A stretch of DNA of 40,050 nt from JAAYCI01 sp964367945 (lineage in GTDB: Bacteria > Bacillota > Clostridia > Oscillospirales > Ruminococcaceae): the NCBI GenBank assembly GCA_964367945.1, contig CAYIZZ010000006.1:1-40050 (forward strand). The letters run 5' to 3'. Made by a program: the position numbers and the translations under genes. Within the stretch, counting starts at the first letter, position 1, and each line of letters begins with the position of its first letter. The notes beneath the pieces are model-generated. The model saw only the letters and a list, made by a program, of their open reading frames with translations. It was not told the DNA's origin and made no database searches. Shown here one piece after another: positions 16,188 to 24,414 of this stretch.

Positions 16188-17408
16188 ATGAAAGCGATTG
16201 ACAGATTTTTAAAGTATGTGGCGATTCACACAACGTCGGACGACAGCAGCAGCGCACAGCCGTCCACCGCAATACAGCTGGTGCTGGCAGAACTGCTGGT
16301 GGAAGAAATGAAGGAAATGGGCATTTCCGACGCATACCTATCAAAGGAAGGGTATGTTTACGGTAGCATCCCGGCAACAGAAGGGTATGAAAACGTACCT
16401 GCTCTGGGGCTTATTGCACATATGGACACAGCACCCGATGCCAGTGGAGAAAATGTGAAGCCTATTTTGCACAATAACTATGACGGAAAAGATGTGCATC
16501 TTCCCAGCGGACGTGTGCTGAAAGTGGATATGTTGCCGGAACTTACAAAGGCAAAGGGAAAAACACTGGTTACCACCAGTGGTGATACCCTGCTTGGTGC
16601 TGACGATAAGGCAGGCATTGCCGAGATAATGGTGGCGTGTGAGGAAATTTTGAAGGGTGATATGCCACACGGGAAAATTTGTATAGGATTTACTCCGGAT
16701 GAAGAAGTGGGACGTGGCGCAGATCACTTTGACGTGAAAGGCTTTGGCGCAGATTACGCTTACACTGTGGACGGCGGTCCTGTGGGCGAGATAGCATACG
16801 AGACGTTTAATGCGGCAGAGGCAAAGCTGTGCATCACCGGAGTGGGAGTGCACCCGGGCACGGCAAAGGATATCATGGTGAATGCATTGCGTCTTGTGTG
16901 CATTTATGACAATATGCTACCAAAAAACGAACGTCCTGAACATACCGATGGCAGGGAAGGTTTCTATCATCTGATGGATATCAGCGGAACAACTTCAAAC
17001 GCAACATCGAAATATATTATACGTGATCACGACAGGGCAAAGTTTGAAGAGCGTAAAATGAAAATGCGTGAGCTGGCAGAAAAACTGCAAGAAGAATGGC
17101 CGCGAGGCAAGGTGGAACTAAGCCTGACCGACAGCTATGCGAACATGGGCGAGGTTATTGAAAAGCATTTCCATTTGATAGAAAATGCAAAAAAGGCGGC
17201 AGAGCATATTGGCGTGAAAGCAGATGTTATCCCGGTACGTGGTGGCACAGACGGCTCGAGACTGTCATTCATGGGCCTGCCGTGCCCGAACTTAGGCACC
17301 GGCGGAATGTATTGCCACGGTGGCAATGAATGCATAGCTGCAGAAGATATGGATCTTGTGGTGGAAGGTATTTTGCACATCATAAAACTGTATGCCGAAA
17401 ACAAGTAA
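16188..17408 (+). CDS. pepT: Peptidase T (tripeptide aminopeptidase)
   Basis: A 406-residue cytosolic zinc aminopeptidase of family M20B that releases the N-terminal residue of tripeptides. Metal-site motifs are visible in order: AHMD (H78, D80), GADDKAG (D140), DEEVGRG with catalytic E172 and ligand E173, VDGG (D195), and YCHGGNE near the end. Length equals the family norm. The frame continues upstream to a GTG at 16179, but AGGTG at 16177-16181 overlaps it and sits six bases before ATG 16188, so the ATG is chosen. It is probably co-transcribed with the membrane protein gene and ends at a strong terminator. Confidence 0.95.
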   Translation: MKAIDRFLKYVAIHTTSDDSSSAQPSTAIQLVLAELLVEEMKEMGISDAYLSKEGYVYGSIPATEGYENVPALGLIAHMDTAPDASGENVKPILHNNYDGKDVHLPSGRVLKVDMLPELTKAKGKTLVTTSGDTLLGADDKAGIAEIMVACEEILKGDMPHGKICIGFTPDEEVGRGADHFDVKGFGADYAYTVDGGPVGEIAYETFNAAEAKLCITGVGVHPGTAKDIMVNALRLVCIYDNMLPKNERPEHTDGREGFYHLMDISGTTSNATSKYIIRDHDRAKFEERKMKMRELAEKLQEEWPRGKVELSLTDSYANMGEVIEKHFHLIENAKKAAEHIGVKADVIPVRGGTDGSRLSFMGLPCPNLGTGGMYCHGGNECIAAEDMDLVVEGILHIIKLYAENK

Positions 17409-17434
17409 TAGATATTTATAAGATGCGGTAAAAT

Positions 17435-17467
17435 AAAAACGACTCCCAAAACAGGGAGTCGTTTTTT
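17435..17467. terminator. Strong bidirectional terminator
   Basis: A 13-bp stem (17435-17447 with 17454-17466) whose core is CGACTCCC/GGGAGTCG, with a 6-nt loop and A/T runs on both sides. It serves pepT on plus and the enzyme-I-like gene on minus. Confidence 0.92.
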
Positions 17468-17488
17468 ATCTTGATTATTTCTTAATAA

Positions 17489-18295
17489 TTAGCTGGAGCC
17501 CATCTGTGCAAAAGGTAATCCGACTGAGATGCGACTGCGTTTAGATTCTTGCTTATCTTTGCGGTTGCCTCTGTGCTGAATCATATGAACAATATCCGGG
17601 GTGGGATTTATCCAAAGTTCACCTTTTTCACCATCTAGTGCGACGAGATCATTGTTTTTCACAATACCTGATATATCACTTACACCCACTATACATGGGA
17701 TGGACAATGCGCGTGCGATGATAGACATATGGCTGGAATAATCGCCGCATTCGCAAACAATGCCTGCTAAATATGACCAGTCTAAACAAGTGATATCCAC
17801 CGGTGAACAAGAGGTGGATACAAGAATTCGGGAACTGTCTTGATCATAAAGTGCCGGCAAGGGCCTGTCAAGCAAGATGCGTAAAAGCTGGTCTCGCAGG
17901 CCTGACATATCGTCTGAACGCTGACGGATATAATCGTCTTCAATGCTTAAAAAATCAGATAACAACAAATTAAACTGGGTGATAACAGCATACTCGGCAG
18001 AAAACCGTTTTTGCCATATCAGATTACGTAGCGGCTCAAGTAGACCATCTTCATCGTCTAAAATCATCTTGTAAACCTCAAATATTGCCGATTCATCAGA
18101 ATGCATTATAGAAGATGTACAACTGCGAATGTCATTGATTTTATACCACAATGTACGACGGGCAGCTTCAAAACGATCTACTTCAAAAGATGGCCTTGTG
18201 GATTTTCTGGGAATATAATCATAAGAAATGTTTGTATGCCAGATAATGGCAGGGGCAATGATAACACCATTTGAAACACCGATTCCTGTAATCAA
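17489..18295 (-). CDS. Stand-alone N-terminal half of PTS enzyme I (EIN-like)
   Basis: A 268-residue protein that matches only the N-terminal part of phosphoenolpyruvate-protein phosphotransferase (PtsI, normally about 570 residues). The opening MITGIGVSNGVIIAPA is the usual enzyme I start. A helical HPr-binding-like region follows (35-145), then the swivelling phosphohistidine domain with SSHMSIIARALSIP. The catalytic histidine falls at residue 189, the same number as in E. coli enzyme I. The C-terminal PEP-binding barrel is absent and a basic tail ends the protein. It could accept or pass phosphate but should not use PEP itself, much like the truncated enzyme I domain in DhaM. TTG at 18295 is preferred over the longer frame (TTG 18313), because GGGGGTG lies five bases before it. 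Confidence 0.82.
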   Translation of the reverse strand: MITGIGVSNGVIIAPAIIWHTNISYDYIPRKSTRPSFEVDRFEAARRTLWYKINDIRSCTSSIMHSDESAIFEVYKMILDDEDGLLEPLRNLIWQKRFSAEYAVITQFNLLLSDFLSIEDDYIRQRSDDMSGLRDQLLRILLDRPLPALYDQDSSRILVSTSCSPVDITCLDWSYLAGIVCECGDYSSHMSIIARALSIPCIVGVSDISGIVKNNDLVALDGEKGELWINPTPDIVHMIQHRGNRKDKQESKRSRISVGLPFAQMGSS

Positions 18296-18358
18296 AATGA
18301 CACCCCCTAACAAGAAAAAAACAAACGAACAACGGAAAATACGAAATATCGTTTAGTA

Positions 18359-18387
18359 ATTATATCATGGGTTGTATAATTAAGCAA
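18359..18387 (-). promoter_or_regulatory. Promoter of the enzyme-I-like gene
   Basis: On the minus strand TTGCTT (18387-18382), 17 bases, then consensus TATAAT (18364-18359) preceded by an extended TGA. It is 64 bp before the start codon. The remaining bases up to 18584 are AT-rich and show no gene. Confidence 0.7.
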
Positions 18388-18560
18388 TGGTAAGTTCATT
18401 TTTTGTTAAAACTATAGAAGAAATTTGTACACATTACTACCGCTAAAATAATAGAATTAATTCAGAAAACACTAAAATTATATATAAAATTACAAAATTT
18501 ATGTATTAATAAACATATAGTGTTGGTAAAAAAATGGAAAAATGACTAATTTTGACAAAA

Positions 18561-18580
18561 GAAAAATATTTGCAAATATC
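18561..18580 (-). terminator. Weak terminator-like palindrome after nudC
   Basis: ATATTTGCAAATAT (18566-18579) is a perfect palindrome followed on the minus strand by TTTTC. It lies five bases past the nudC stop. It is AT-rich and could equally be an operator. Confidence 0.35.
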
Positions 18581-18584
18581 CGAT

Positions 18585-19424
18585 TTACTTAGGAAATTCA
18601 CCGTCACGGAAGGCGTCTATCATGGTGCGAGTCAGGCTCATGGTTGAGTTTCCGGGTGGGATATTGTCGCGATGTACCCACTCGCCCAAAGACAGTTCGG
18701 TTTCATCCAGTGTAATATTGTCATCGCCATCCACGTCGGCAAAATAGCCTATCAGCATAGAATCGGTGAAGGGCCACGGCTGGCTCTTGTAATAGCGCAG
18801 ATTCTTTATGCGAACACCAACCTCTTCCATGGCTTCGCGTGCGGCGGCATCCTCGGGAGACTCGCCCACTTCAATGAAGCCTGCAACCAGTGCATAGCTG
18901 CCTTTTGGCTGGTGAATGTATCGTGTGAGCAAAATATGATCACCCTTTATAATAGCCAAAATAACAGCCGGTGATATTTTGGGATACACTATTTCGTTGC
19001 AAGCCTCGCAAACAAGGGAGCGTTCTTGCTTGTGTGGGCGCAGGGGTGTTGCACAGCGACTACAATATATATTGCGCTTGTACCAGTTGATTAGATGCAT
19101 AGCGCACGCGCCGATGAAAGCGGTAAGGTTGTCCATGTCTGCTTGGCGAAAGATGCCACGTGTGCAGCTGCAAAACCCGCTTTTAATGTCGAGAGAATCC
19201 ACCTCTAGCCAAAAAACAAAATGAGTATCGATGGAAAAAAGAAAAACAGGTGATTTTTCTTTAAAGTTTATTTCATTACTAAAGTGAGAAAATGTGGGAA
19301 GACAAGCGGGATTTTCACAAAGTAAAAAATCATCGCCGTGTGTCAAAATGATGTAGTCATCATCTTTTGGGGTATGTTGTCCGAAAGTGATATCATATTT
19401 ATGTGGAAATATATCTTGAAGCAT
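18585..19424 (-). CDS. nudC: NADH pyrophosphatase / deNADding Nudix hydrolase NudC
   Basis: A 279-residue Nudix enzyme. A central zinc ribbon uses C121, C124, C139 and C142. It is followed by the complete Nudix box from G182 to V204 (GFIEVGE, then REAMEEVGV) and by SQPWPF (214-219), the motif that separates NudC from other Nudix families. NudC hydrolyses NADH to NMNH and AMP and removes NAD caps from RNA. ATG has TAGGAG eight bases upstream and a good promoter at 19487-19514. It stands alone between the enzyme-I-like gene and the divergent zinc-ribbon gene. Confidence 0.95.
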   Translation of the reverse strand: MLQDIFPHKYDITFGQHTPKDDDYIILTHGDDFLLCENPACLPTFSHFSNEINFKEKSPVFLFSIDTHFVFWLEVDSLDIKSGFCSCTRGIFRQADMDNLTAFIGACAMHLINWYKRNIYCSRCATPLRPHKQERSLVCEACNEIVYPKISPAVILAIIKGDHILLTRYIHQPKGSYALVAGFIEVGESPEDAAAREAMEEVGVRIKNLRYYKSQPWPFTDSMLIGYFADVDGDDNITLDETELSLGEWVHRDNIPPGNSTMSLTRTMIDAFRDGEFPK

Positions 19425-19486
19425 TTAGGGGTCTCCTACATTTTTATATAGTGATGAGCTTATTGCAGAGGTACAACAGTACTTTA

Positions 19487-19514
19487 ATCATAGTATAAGG
19501 AATAAATTTGTCAA
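19487..19514 (-). promoter_or_regulatory. Promoter of nudC
   Basis: Minus-strand TTGACA (19514-19509), 16 bases, TATGAT (19492-19487), 63 bp before the start codon. Confidence 0.6.
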
Positions 19515-19543
19515 ATAAAATTAGTAAGCATCTGAAAATATAT

Positions 19544-19571
19544 TTGTGGATTTATTTAAGTATGGTATAAT
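19544..19571 (+). promoter_or_regulatory. Candidate promoter of the zinc-ribbon membrane protein gene
   Basis: TTGTGG (19544-19549), 16 bases, consensus TATAAT (19566-19571). The -35 match is weak. The region between this and nudC is the divergent control region. Confidence 0.45.
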
Positions 19572-19678
19572 TATATTGTATGGTATAAATTTGTTAAACG
19601 GCTGTTATAAGCTGTGATATTAAAATAAGATGCAGGTTGTTTTAGCGGATAACTTGTACATTTGAGTGAGGCTGATAT

Positions 19679-20392
19679 ATGGAACTTTTGGTGGTTGTAC
19701 TTTTGGTTTTTGGTGGACTGGTAATTACAGGCGGTTACTTGATATTTCACGTTTACACAAAAGCCAGAAGAGGGTTTAGGTCGGTTTTTGGGAACGCATC
19801 TTTAGAAGATGTGGTGGAACTTACAAAAATTCAGGAAAGTGAAACGCCAAAGTCCATTAGCGGCATAGAAAGCCTTGTGAGAAAACGTATTGAGTCTGAT
19901 TTTAAATCTATGTCAATCGAAGCGCTGAAAAGCCAAAACTTAGATGAAATATACGCATATTATAAAGCAATAGAAACAGGCGATATAACGCATTTTGAAA
20001 ACAATAAACATGTGAATGATACAATAAAAAAAATAGCGCAAGAGTATAGGAAAAATAATGTGCATATATCTAAGGTGTATGTTCACAAGCATGCTATCAG
20101 CAACTATAAAAAGGGTGCAGATACAGCCAGTATTTCCATTCAAGCGGCGCTGGAGTATATGAAAAAAGAAAACGGAAACCAGAAAAAAATTCAAGCAAGG
20201 GTGCATACAGAGTGGATATATACCTTGGATGATGCAAACTTTGAGTTTGGCGCCGCGGCTGCCCTTAATTGTCCGAACTGTGCAGCACCGATAAAAAACA
20301 CAAAAGATAAGGTTTGTCCTTATTGCGCGAGTGGCATAGAAATTGACTATACAAGAGCATGGATGCTGCATCGCATAAGTGAGCATAATTGA
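19679..20392 (+). CDS. Membrane-anchored zinc-ribbon protein (Tim44-like Clostridial family)
   Basis: A 237-residue protein with an N-terminal membrane helix (2-24), a helical region containing TPKSISGIESL, a compact alpha/beta segment around residues 125-185 with VHKHAISNYKKGAD, and a C-terminal zinc ribbon with C198, C201, C213 and C216 (CPNC and CPYC). This order resembles a family common in Clostridia whose middle part looks like Tim44-type domains; its function is unknown. The zinc ribbon should face the cytosol or the outside depending on helix orientation, which is not clear. ATG has GTGAGG seven bases upstream. A structured inverted repeat follows directly after the stop. Confidence 0.85.
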   Translation: MELLVVVLLVFGGLVITGGYLIFHVYTKARRGFRSVFGNASLEDVVELTKIQESETPKSISGIESLVRKRIESDFKSMSIEALKSQNLDEIYAYYKAIETGDITHFENNKHVNDTIKKIAQEYRKNNVHISKVYVHKHAISNYKKGADTASISIQAALEYMKKENGNQKKIQARVHTEWIYTLDDANFEFGAAAALNCPNCAAPIKNTKDKVCPYCASGIEIDYTRAWMLHRISEHN

Positions 20393-20400
20393 GAATACGC

Positions 20401-20473
20401 GGCGGGATTTGTCCGGATGATGCTACTACTATGGCGATAGCCAACCCGATGTAATCCGAACCCGCCTATTTTT
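20401..20473 (+). terminator. Multi-stem hairpin after the zinc-ribbon gene, possible terminator or small RNA
   Basis: GGCGGG (20401-20406) pairs with CCCGCC (20461-20466); inside, CGGAT (20414-20418) pairs with ATCCG (20454-20458), and TGGC-GATA-GCCA (20432-20443) forms a small hairpin with a GNRA-type loop. TATTTTT follows. It starts eight bases after the stop codon. It is larger and more ordered than a normal terminator. Confidence 0.5.
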
Positions 20474-20569
20474 GGTAAATTTATTCGCAATACTGCGTTA
20501 TCCTCACTTGCAATACAAAAAGGATTACGCGCTCGTCTGCCTTGTCTATCACAAAATTTACTAAAAATA
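20467..20569. repeat. Nested inverted-repeat element
   Basis: TATTTTTGGTAAATTT (20467-20482) is complementary to AAATTTACTAAAAATA (20554-20569), 16 bp with one G-T pair. Inside, GCGTTATCCT (20495-20504) pairs with AGGATTACGC (20521-20530) with one mismatch. The element is about 103 bp, carries no ORF, and adjoins the previous hairpin. A MITE-like element or a structured RNA are both possible. Confidence 0.5.
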
Positions 20570-20663
20570 AGTCCTGTGGATTTTTGGCTAAATAAAAAAT
20601 GGGTTCGTTTTACATCGATTTGCCTAGGCCGATGGCACTAAAACTAAATAGTATAATACATTA

Positions 20664-20709
20664 AAAAGTGCTGACTTCACTGTATGCAGTGGATGAAATC
20701 AGCACTTTT
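20664..20709. terminator. Terminator of the diguanylate cyclase gene
   Basis: AAAAGTGCTGA (20664-20674) pairs with TCAGCACTTTT (20699-20709), with an inner CACTG/CAGTG stem. T-runs on both strands. It is 31 bp after the GGDEF stop. Confidence 0.85.
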
Positions 20710-20739
20710 ATTTGATTGTATATTAATTAAGTGTAGGTA

Positions 20740-22668
20740 TTACTTTTTTTCTGAGTTTGCAGAAGCTAGGAATATAGAAATCATTTTTGTGGCATACTGA
20801 AGAGTGTTTATTTCTTTTTCGCTCCAAACACGGTGCACCTTGGTGTCTTCGACACCTAGAACAAGCCGAGTGTTTCTTTTGCCTTTTGTTTGCACAAGCA
20901 AAAATGAAGATGCAAAATCGCTTTCTACAAACTGTTGCAACATGTCTGTGTTTGAGTTTACGCCACAATTGCTACACATGATACCGGTTTTCTCAAGCTC
21001 GGCAAAAGCAACTTTAAGATCTTCTGTGGAAATGTTTTGAAATTCATCTTTTAGGGATGTGCCATTATTTGATAGCCATTCATATGTAAGGTTGAAATTT
21101 TCCTCGCCATCAAACCTTTGTGCAATATAACACCTGTCGGCGTTCATGTGGCGACCCATCATCGAAAGAACAGTGTTCATGGATTTATCGGCACTTTCAG
21201 CATCATACATCAAATCAAATGTAGAAGACACCACATCCAAATCGAAGTATGAATGTGCCAGCTTGTTTGCGTTATCAACAATAGTAAGTAACTTTGTGTT
21301 TGAGTCGGACAACTCGTTTGTATAAATGGTGTAGCGGTCTTTGCCGGCCATTTTAGAGCTGTAAAGAGCTTTGTCGGCACATTTATAAAGCTCTTCGTAG
21401 GTGGTGGCATGGTTTGGATACAGCGCAACACCTATGCTTCCGGAAATCTTATAATCGTTATTTTCGCCGGAATAAGTGGTTTTAAAAGCGTTTGCAATGG
21501 CTGCAGCTTTATTTTTTATTACATCTGCATCAGATAGATTTTTCACGAATACTAAAAACTCGTCTCCACCGATGCGTCCTATAATGTCTCCGCCTCTAAA
21601 ATTGGTTTGCAAATTTTTAGCAATGTCACTGAGGGTGATGTCGCCAAAATAATGGCCTAATTCATCATTGACCGACTTGAAATCATCCACGTCGATAAGA
21701 AATAGAGCGTGCGAAGAATCGGGTAAAGTGTCAATGATATCTTTAACTACGTTTTCAGTGGTTACCTTGTTTAAACAATTGGTGAGCAGATCGGTTTTTG
21801 AAAGCACTTCAAGCTTTTTCTGTTTGTCGATATCATATGTTTTACCAACAGAGAACAGCGGATCGCCACTGTTATTATATATTGTTTTGTATATGATCTT
21901 ATAGTATTTTGAAATGCCCTTTTGAGAGAAAAAGCGAACTTCGATGGACTCCACAACGCCTTTTTCTAGGTTTTGGTTGAAACGCAAGAATGTGTTAAGA
22001 TCGTCCGGATGAACCATGCCGCCGTCCACAACATATGATGGAAACGGCTGTTTCTCAGCAGAAAGGCCCAGTATATCCCTACCTTTGCCAAAAAACTGGA
22101 TGGTGGACATATTGACATCGTATATCCAAAACCACTCTTCGGTAAGCTCGGCAACAGTGTTGAAAAGAGCCTTGTATGTTATTTGCTTGTTATAATAATC
22201 ATCTGATATAGCATTTTCTTCATACCCTGTAAGCTGAGAACGAAGATCATACATAGTGCTGACAAGTAACTCGTGGCCGTGTTCATCCTTTGTATTCATG
22301 CGGTAAATGGTGATTTGAAGTGGCAACTCTGCCCCCTCGGCATCTATGTCTAACCAATTAAAATGGTTTTCGCCTTTTTCAAGCGCTATTAAAACTTGCT
22401 CGTGAAAAGCCAGCATAGAATCTCTTCCGTCCGGCTGTTTTTTCGGCACAAGCTGATAAAAGTTATCAATATAGCTTTGTTTTGAGGATACACCATATAG
22501 ATCGACTGTATAAGCGTTGCAATATACACTCTCGGCTTTCTCATTAAGGACATTTATGCAAATAGGAACATTATCGAGAAGGGAAAAAAGTTGCTCGATA
22601 GTAAATATTGTGCCTTTACTTTTAGAATGAGAGGTATTTGCAGCAGCGATGTTGTTATCATGGCTCAT
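20740..22668 (-). CDS. Diguanylate cyclase with PAS-PAS-GGDEF-GAF architecture
   Basis: A 642-residue cytosolic signalling enzyme that should make cyclic di-GMP from two GTP. Two PAS-like sensor regions (about 22-145 and 165-285) come first. The GGDEF domain (about 290-450) has an intact active-site GGDEF at 367-371 and an inhibitory I-site RGGD at 358-361, five residues before it. A GAF-like domain fills the rest (about 470-640), containing a CSNC pair. No EAL or HD-GYP domain and no membrane helix are seen. ATG has AGGA nine bases upstream. It is divergent from the pilus operon, whose extension ATPase has a c-di-GMP-binding motif, so regulation of pili is a plausible role but is inference. 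Confidence 0.92.
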   Translation of the reverse strand: MSHDNNIAAANTSHSKSKGTIFTIEQLFSLLDNVPICINVLNEKAESVYCNAYTVDLYGVSSKQSYIDNFYQLVPKKQPDGRDSMLAFHEQVLIALEKGENHFNWLDIDAEGAELPLQITIYRMNTKDEHGHELLVSTMYDLRSQLTGYEENAISDDYYNKQITYKALFNTVAELTEEWFWIYDVNMSTIQFFGKGRDILGLSAEKQPFPSYVVDGGMVHPDDLNTFLRFNQNLEKGVVESIEVRFFSQKGISKYYKIIYKTIYNNSGDPLFSVGKTYDIDKQKKLEVLSKTDLLTNCLNKVTTENVVKDIIDTLPDSSHALFLIDVDDFKSVNDELGHYFGDITLSDIAKNLQTNFRGGDIIGRIGGDEFLVFVKNLSDADVIKNKAAAIANAFKTTYSGENNDYKISGSIGVALYPNHATTYEELYKCADKALYSSKMAGKDRYTIYTNELSDSNTKLLTIVDNANKLAHSYFDLDVVSSTFDLMYDAESADKSMNTVLSMMGRHMNADRCYIAQRFDGEENFNLTYEWLSNNGTSLKDEFQNISTEDLKVAFAELEKTGIMCSNCGVNSNTDMLQQFVESDFASSFLLVQTKGKRNTRLVLGVEDTKVHRVWSEKEINTLQYATKMISIFLASANSEKK

Positions 22669-22737
22669 AATAAGATATCCTATCTAAATAGTATGTATAT
22701 GCGAATGATAGATAATATTTAAGTATATATAATAATT

Positions 22738-22765
22738 ATTTTATCATATTAATACAATATTTCAA
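22738..22765 (-). promoter_or_regulatory. Promoter of the diguanylate cyclase gene
   Basis: Minus-strand TTGAAA (22765-22760), 16 bases, TAAAAT (22743-22738) with an extended TGA, about 70 bp before the start codon. Confidence 0.55.
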
Positions 22766-22912
22766 GGGATTTTGACCGAGTTTAATTGAATGTTAATATT
22801 TTCACAGGCATGTAGAAAGAGGAAACAGGTGGACATGTTTAAAATATTTTAAACAAACTAATTTGCTGTTGGTAAAAATATGGATTTGTCAAGTAAAATT
22901 TGTGACTAATAA

Positions 22913-22930
22913 TGTTGCAAATTTGCAACA
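22913..22930. promoter_or_regulatory. Operator-like palindrome in the divergent control region
   Basis: TGTTGCAAATTTGCAACA is a perfect 18-bp palindrome, about 85 bp upstream of the predicted pilus -10 box and 245 bp from the diguanylate cyclase start. The rest of 22669-23015 is AT-rich and shows no gene. Confidence 0.45.
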
Positions 22931-23015
22931 CTATTAATGAAATGTACATAAATCGAGCTAAAAAATAATGAAATTGACGAAAATTACAAAAACAGAATGA
23001 AAATCGAGTGAAAAG

Positions 23016-23044
23016 TTGAAAATAGTGTGCAAGGGTGGTAGAAT
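23016..23044 (+). promoter_or_regulatory. Promoter of the type IV pilus operon
   Basis: TTGAAA (23016-23021), exactly 17 bases, TAGAAT (23039-23044). Transcription would start near 23051, leaving a leader of about 130 bases. Confidence 0.6.
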
Positions 23045-23073
23045 ATATATGTGTATAAATATGCCCATGCTTT

Positions 23074-23122
23074 ATACTATATAGTATTAATAGGAGATAG
23101 CTAAAACACTATATAGTGTTTT
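23074..23122. promoter_or_regulatory. Twin palindromes in the pilus operon leader
   Basis: ATACTATATAGTAT (23074-23087) and AAAACACTATATAGTGTTTT (23103-23122) are perfect palindromes sharing the core ACTATATAGT, with centres 32 bp apart, about three helical turns. They suit two dimers of one regulator. As RNA the second could fold as a short hairpin followed by T residues, so attenuation is an alternative. Confidence 0.5.
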
Positions 23123-23181
23123 TGGGTGAAAGTGTATAAAGATATGAATTTAAAATTGTGTAGAGCAAAGAGGAGGTTGGG

Positions 23182-24387
23182 GTGCAGTACTATTCTTATG
23201 TGGCCCGAAATGCTGATGGCGAAGTGGTGAAAGGTGTTTTAGAAGCCGCCAATCTCAGCGAATTCTTTCGAATTATTGATGACCGTGGCTTGACATGCAT
23301 TGATTATACAGTGTCAGACAGCCAGGGGCAGGAAAATGTAAAGACCATTGCAAAACTGAAAAATAAAGAGCTTATCTTGTTTTGTAAAAAGATGGGCACC
23401 ATGATTGGCGCAGGCATGAGTATCACAAATAGCTTGGATATCATGATTGATGCCTCTACAAACAGAAAGTATTCTGAAATTTATCGGAATATTTATGAGG
23501 CTGTGCGTGGCGGTACATCTTTATCGCAGGCAATGACCGCGCAAGGCCAAGCTTTCCCAACATTATTGTGCTATATGGTGGAAAGTGGCGAGGAAAGTGG
23601 TAACATAGAGGGGATTTTCCTTCGTATGTCTACTTATTATGACAAACAACTGAAGATGACTCGCAAGGTAAACAGTGCATCGGCGTATCCAAAGCTTTTG
23701 GGATTTGTGTCTGTGTGTGTTATCATTGCGCTTTTCGGTTTTGTGTTGCCTGATTTGTTTGTAATGTTTGATGGAATGGCAATACCACCGTTGACACAGT
23801 TCATGATGGCTTTTTCTGATTTTGTCACAAACTTCTGGCCGATTATTATATTTGTACTTATCATAGGGTATGTGCTGATTTCGGCGTTGTTTAGGATTCG
23901 CGCTGTGAAGCGTGTGGTTGATGAAATAAAGCTAAAGATACCAATGGTAGGCAAGCTGATAAATATGATTTACTCCGGTCGCTTTAGTTCTACACTGGCC
24001 ATGCTTTACGCCTCGGGCTTGCCGCTTCTTGAAACACTAAGGCTTTCCAGCAACGTAATAGGCAACTTATACGTGGAAGAAAAGCTGGAGTCGGCGTCGG
24101 ACGCAGTGGGTTCCGGTACAGCTCTTTCGGAAGCTATTGAAGAGCTGAACGTGTTTGACAGGATGCTGCCAAACATGATTTCAATAGGTGAAGAGACGGG
24201 TGATCTTGATGGAATGCTGAACACAACAGCAGAATATTATGAAGGTGAATCCGACACCGCGATAGAGGCGTTGCTTGCGATTTTAGGTCCGGTATTGTTG
24301 ATTTTCTTAGCTATCATTGTGGCACTGATACTCATATCAGTACTTGTACCAATATACAACGGTTATGATACAATTGCTGCAGGATAA
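23182..24387 (+). CDS. pilC: Type IV pilus inner membrane platform protein PilC
   Basis: The membrane platform that couples the pilus ATPases to pilin assembly, 401 residues. Two T2SSF (GspF-like) domains are visible: residues about 65-190 with KKMGTMIGAGMSI and about 265-390 with FSSTLAMLYASGLPLLE. Membrane helices lie near 167-190, 215-238 and 368-393. Start is GTG with AGGAGG (23171-23176) five bases upstream. It is the first gene of the operon; in many Clostridia pilB precedes pilC, but here pilB is three genes downstream. Confidence 0.95.
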   Translation: MQYYSYVARNADGEVVKGVLEAANLSEFFRIIDDRGLTCIDYTVSDSQGQENVKTIAKLKNKELILFCKKMGTMIGAGMSITNSLDIMIDASTNRKYSEIYRNIYEAVRGGTSLSQAMTAQGQAFPTLLCYMVESGEESGNIEGIFLRMSTYYDKQLKMTRKVNSASAYPKLLGFVSVCVIIALFGFVLPDLFVMFDGMAIPPLTQFMMAFSDFVTNFWPIIIFVLIIGYVLISALFRIRAVKRVVDEIKLKIPMVGKLINMIYSGRFSSTLAMLYASGLPLLETLRLSSNVIGNLYVEEKLESASDAVGSGTALSEAIEELNVFDRMLPNMISIGEETGDLDGMLNTTAEYYEGESDTAIEALLAILGPVLLIFLAIIVALILISVLVPIYNGYDTIAAG

Positions 24388-24414
24388 ATAATAAAGATAA
24401 GGTAGGGGCAAGTT

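Noticed and set aside
18521..18550. TGTTGGTAAAAA-like sequence shared with 22867-22910
   Set aside because: The match is short, AT-rich and differently spaced, so it is not enough to call a repeat.
22669..23181. Search for a c-di-GMP riboswitch in front of the pilus operon
   Set aside because: The conserved GEMM-I sequence blocks are not present in this AT-rich region; only palindromes were found.
23144..23230. A 28-codon leader-peptide-like ORF overlapping the start of pilC
   Set aside because: No ribosome binding site lies before its ATG, and it overlaps pilC in another frame.
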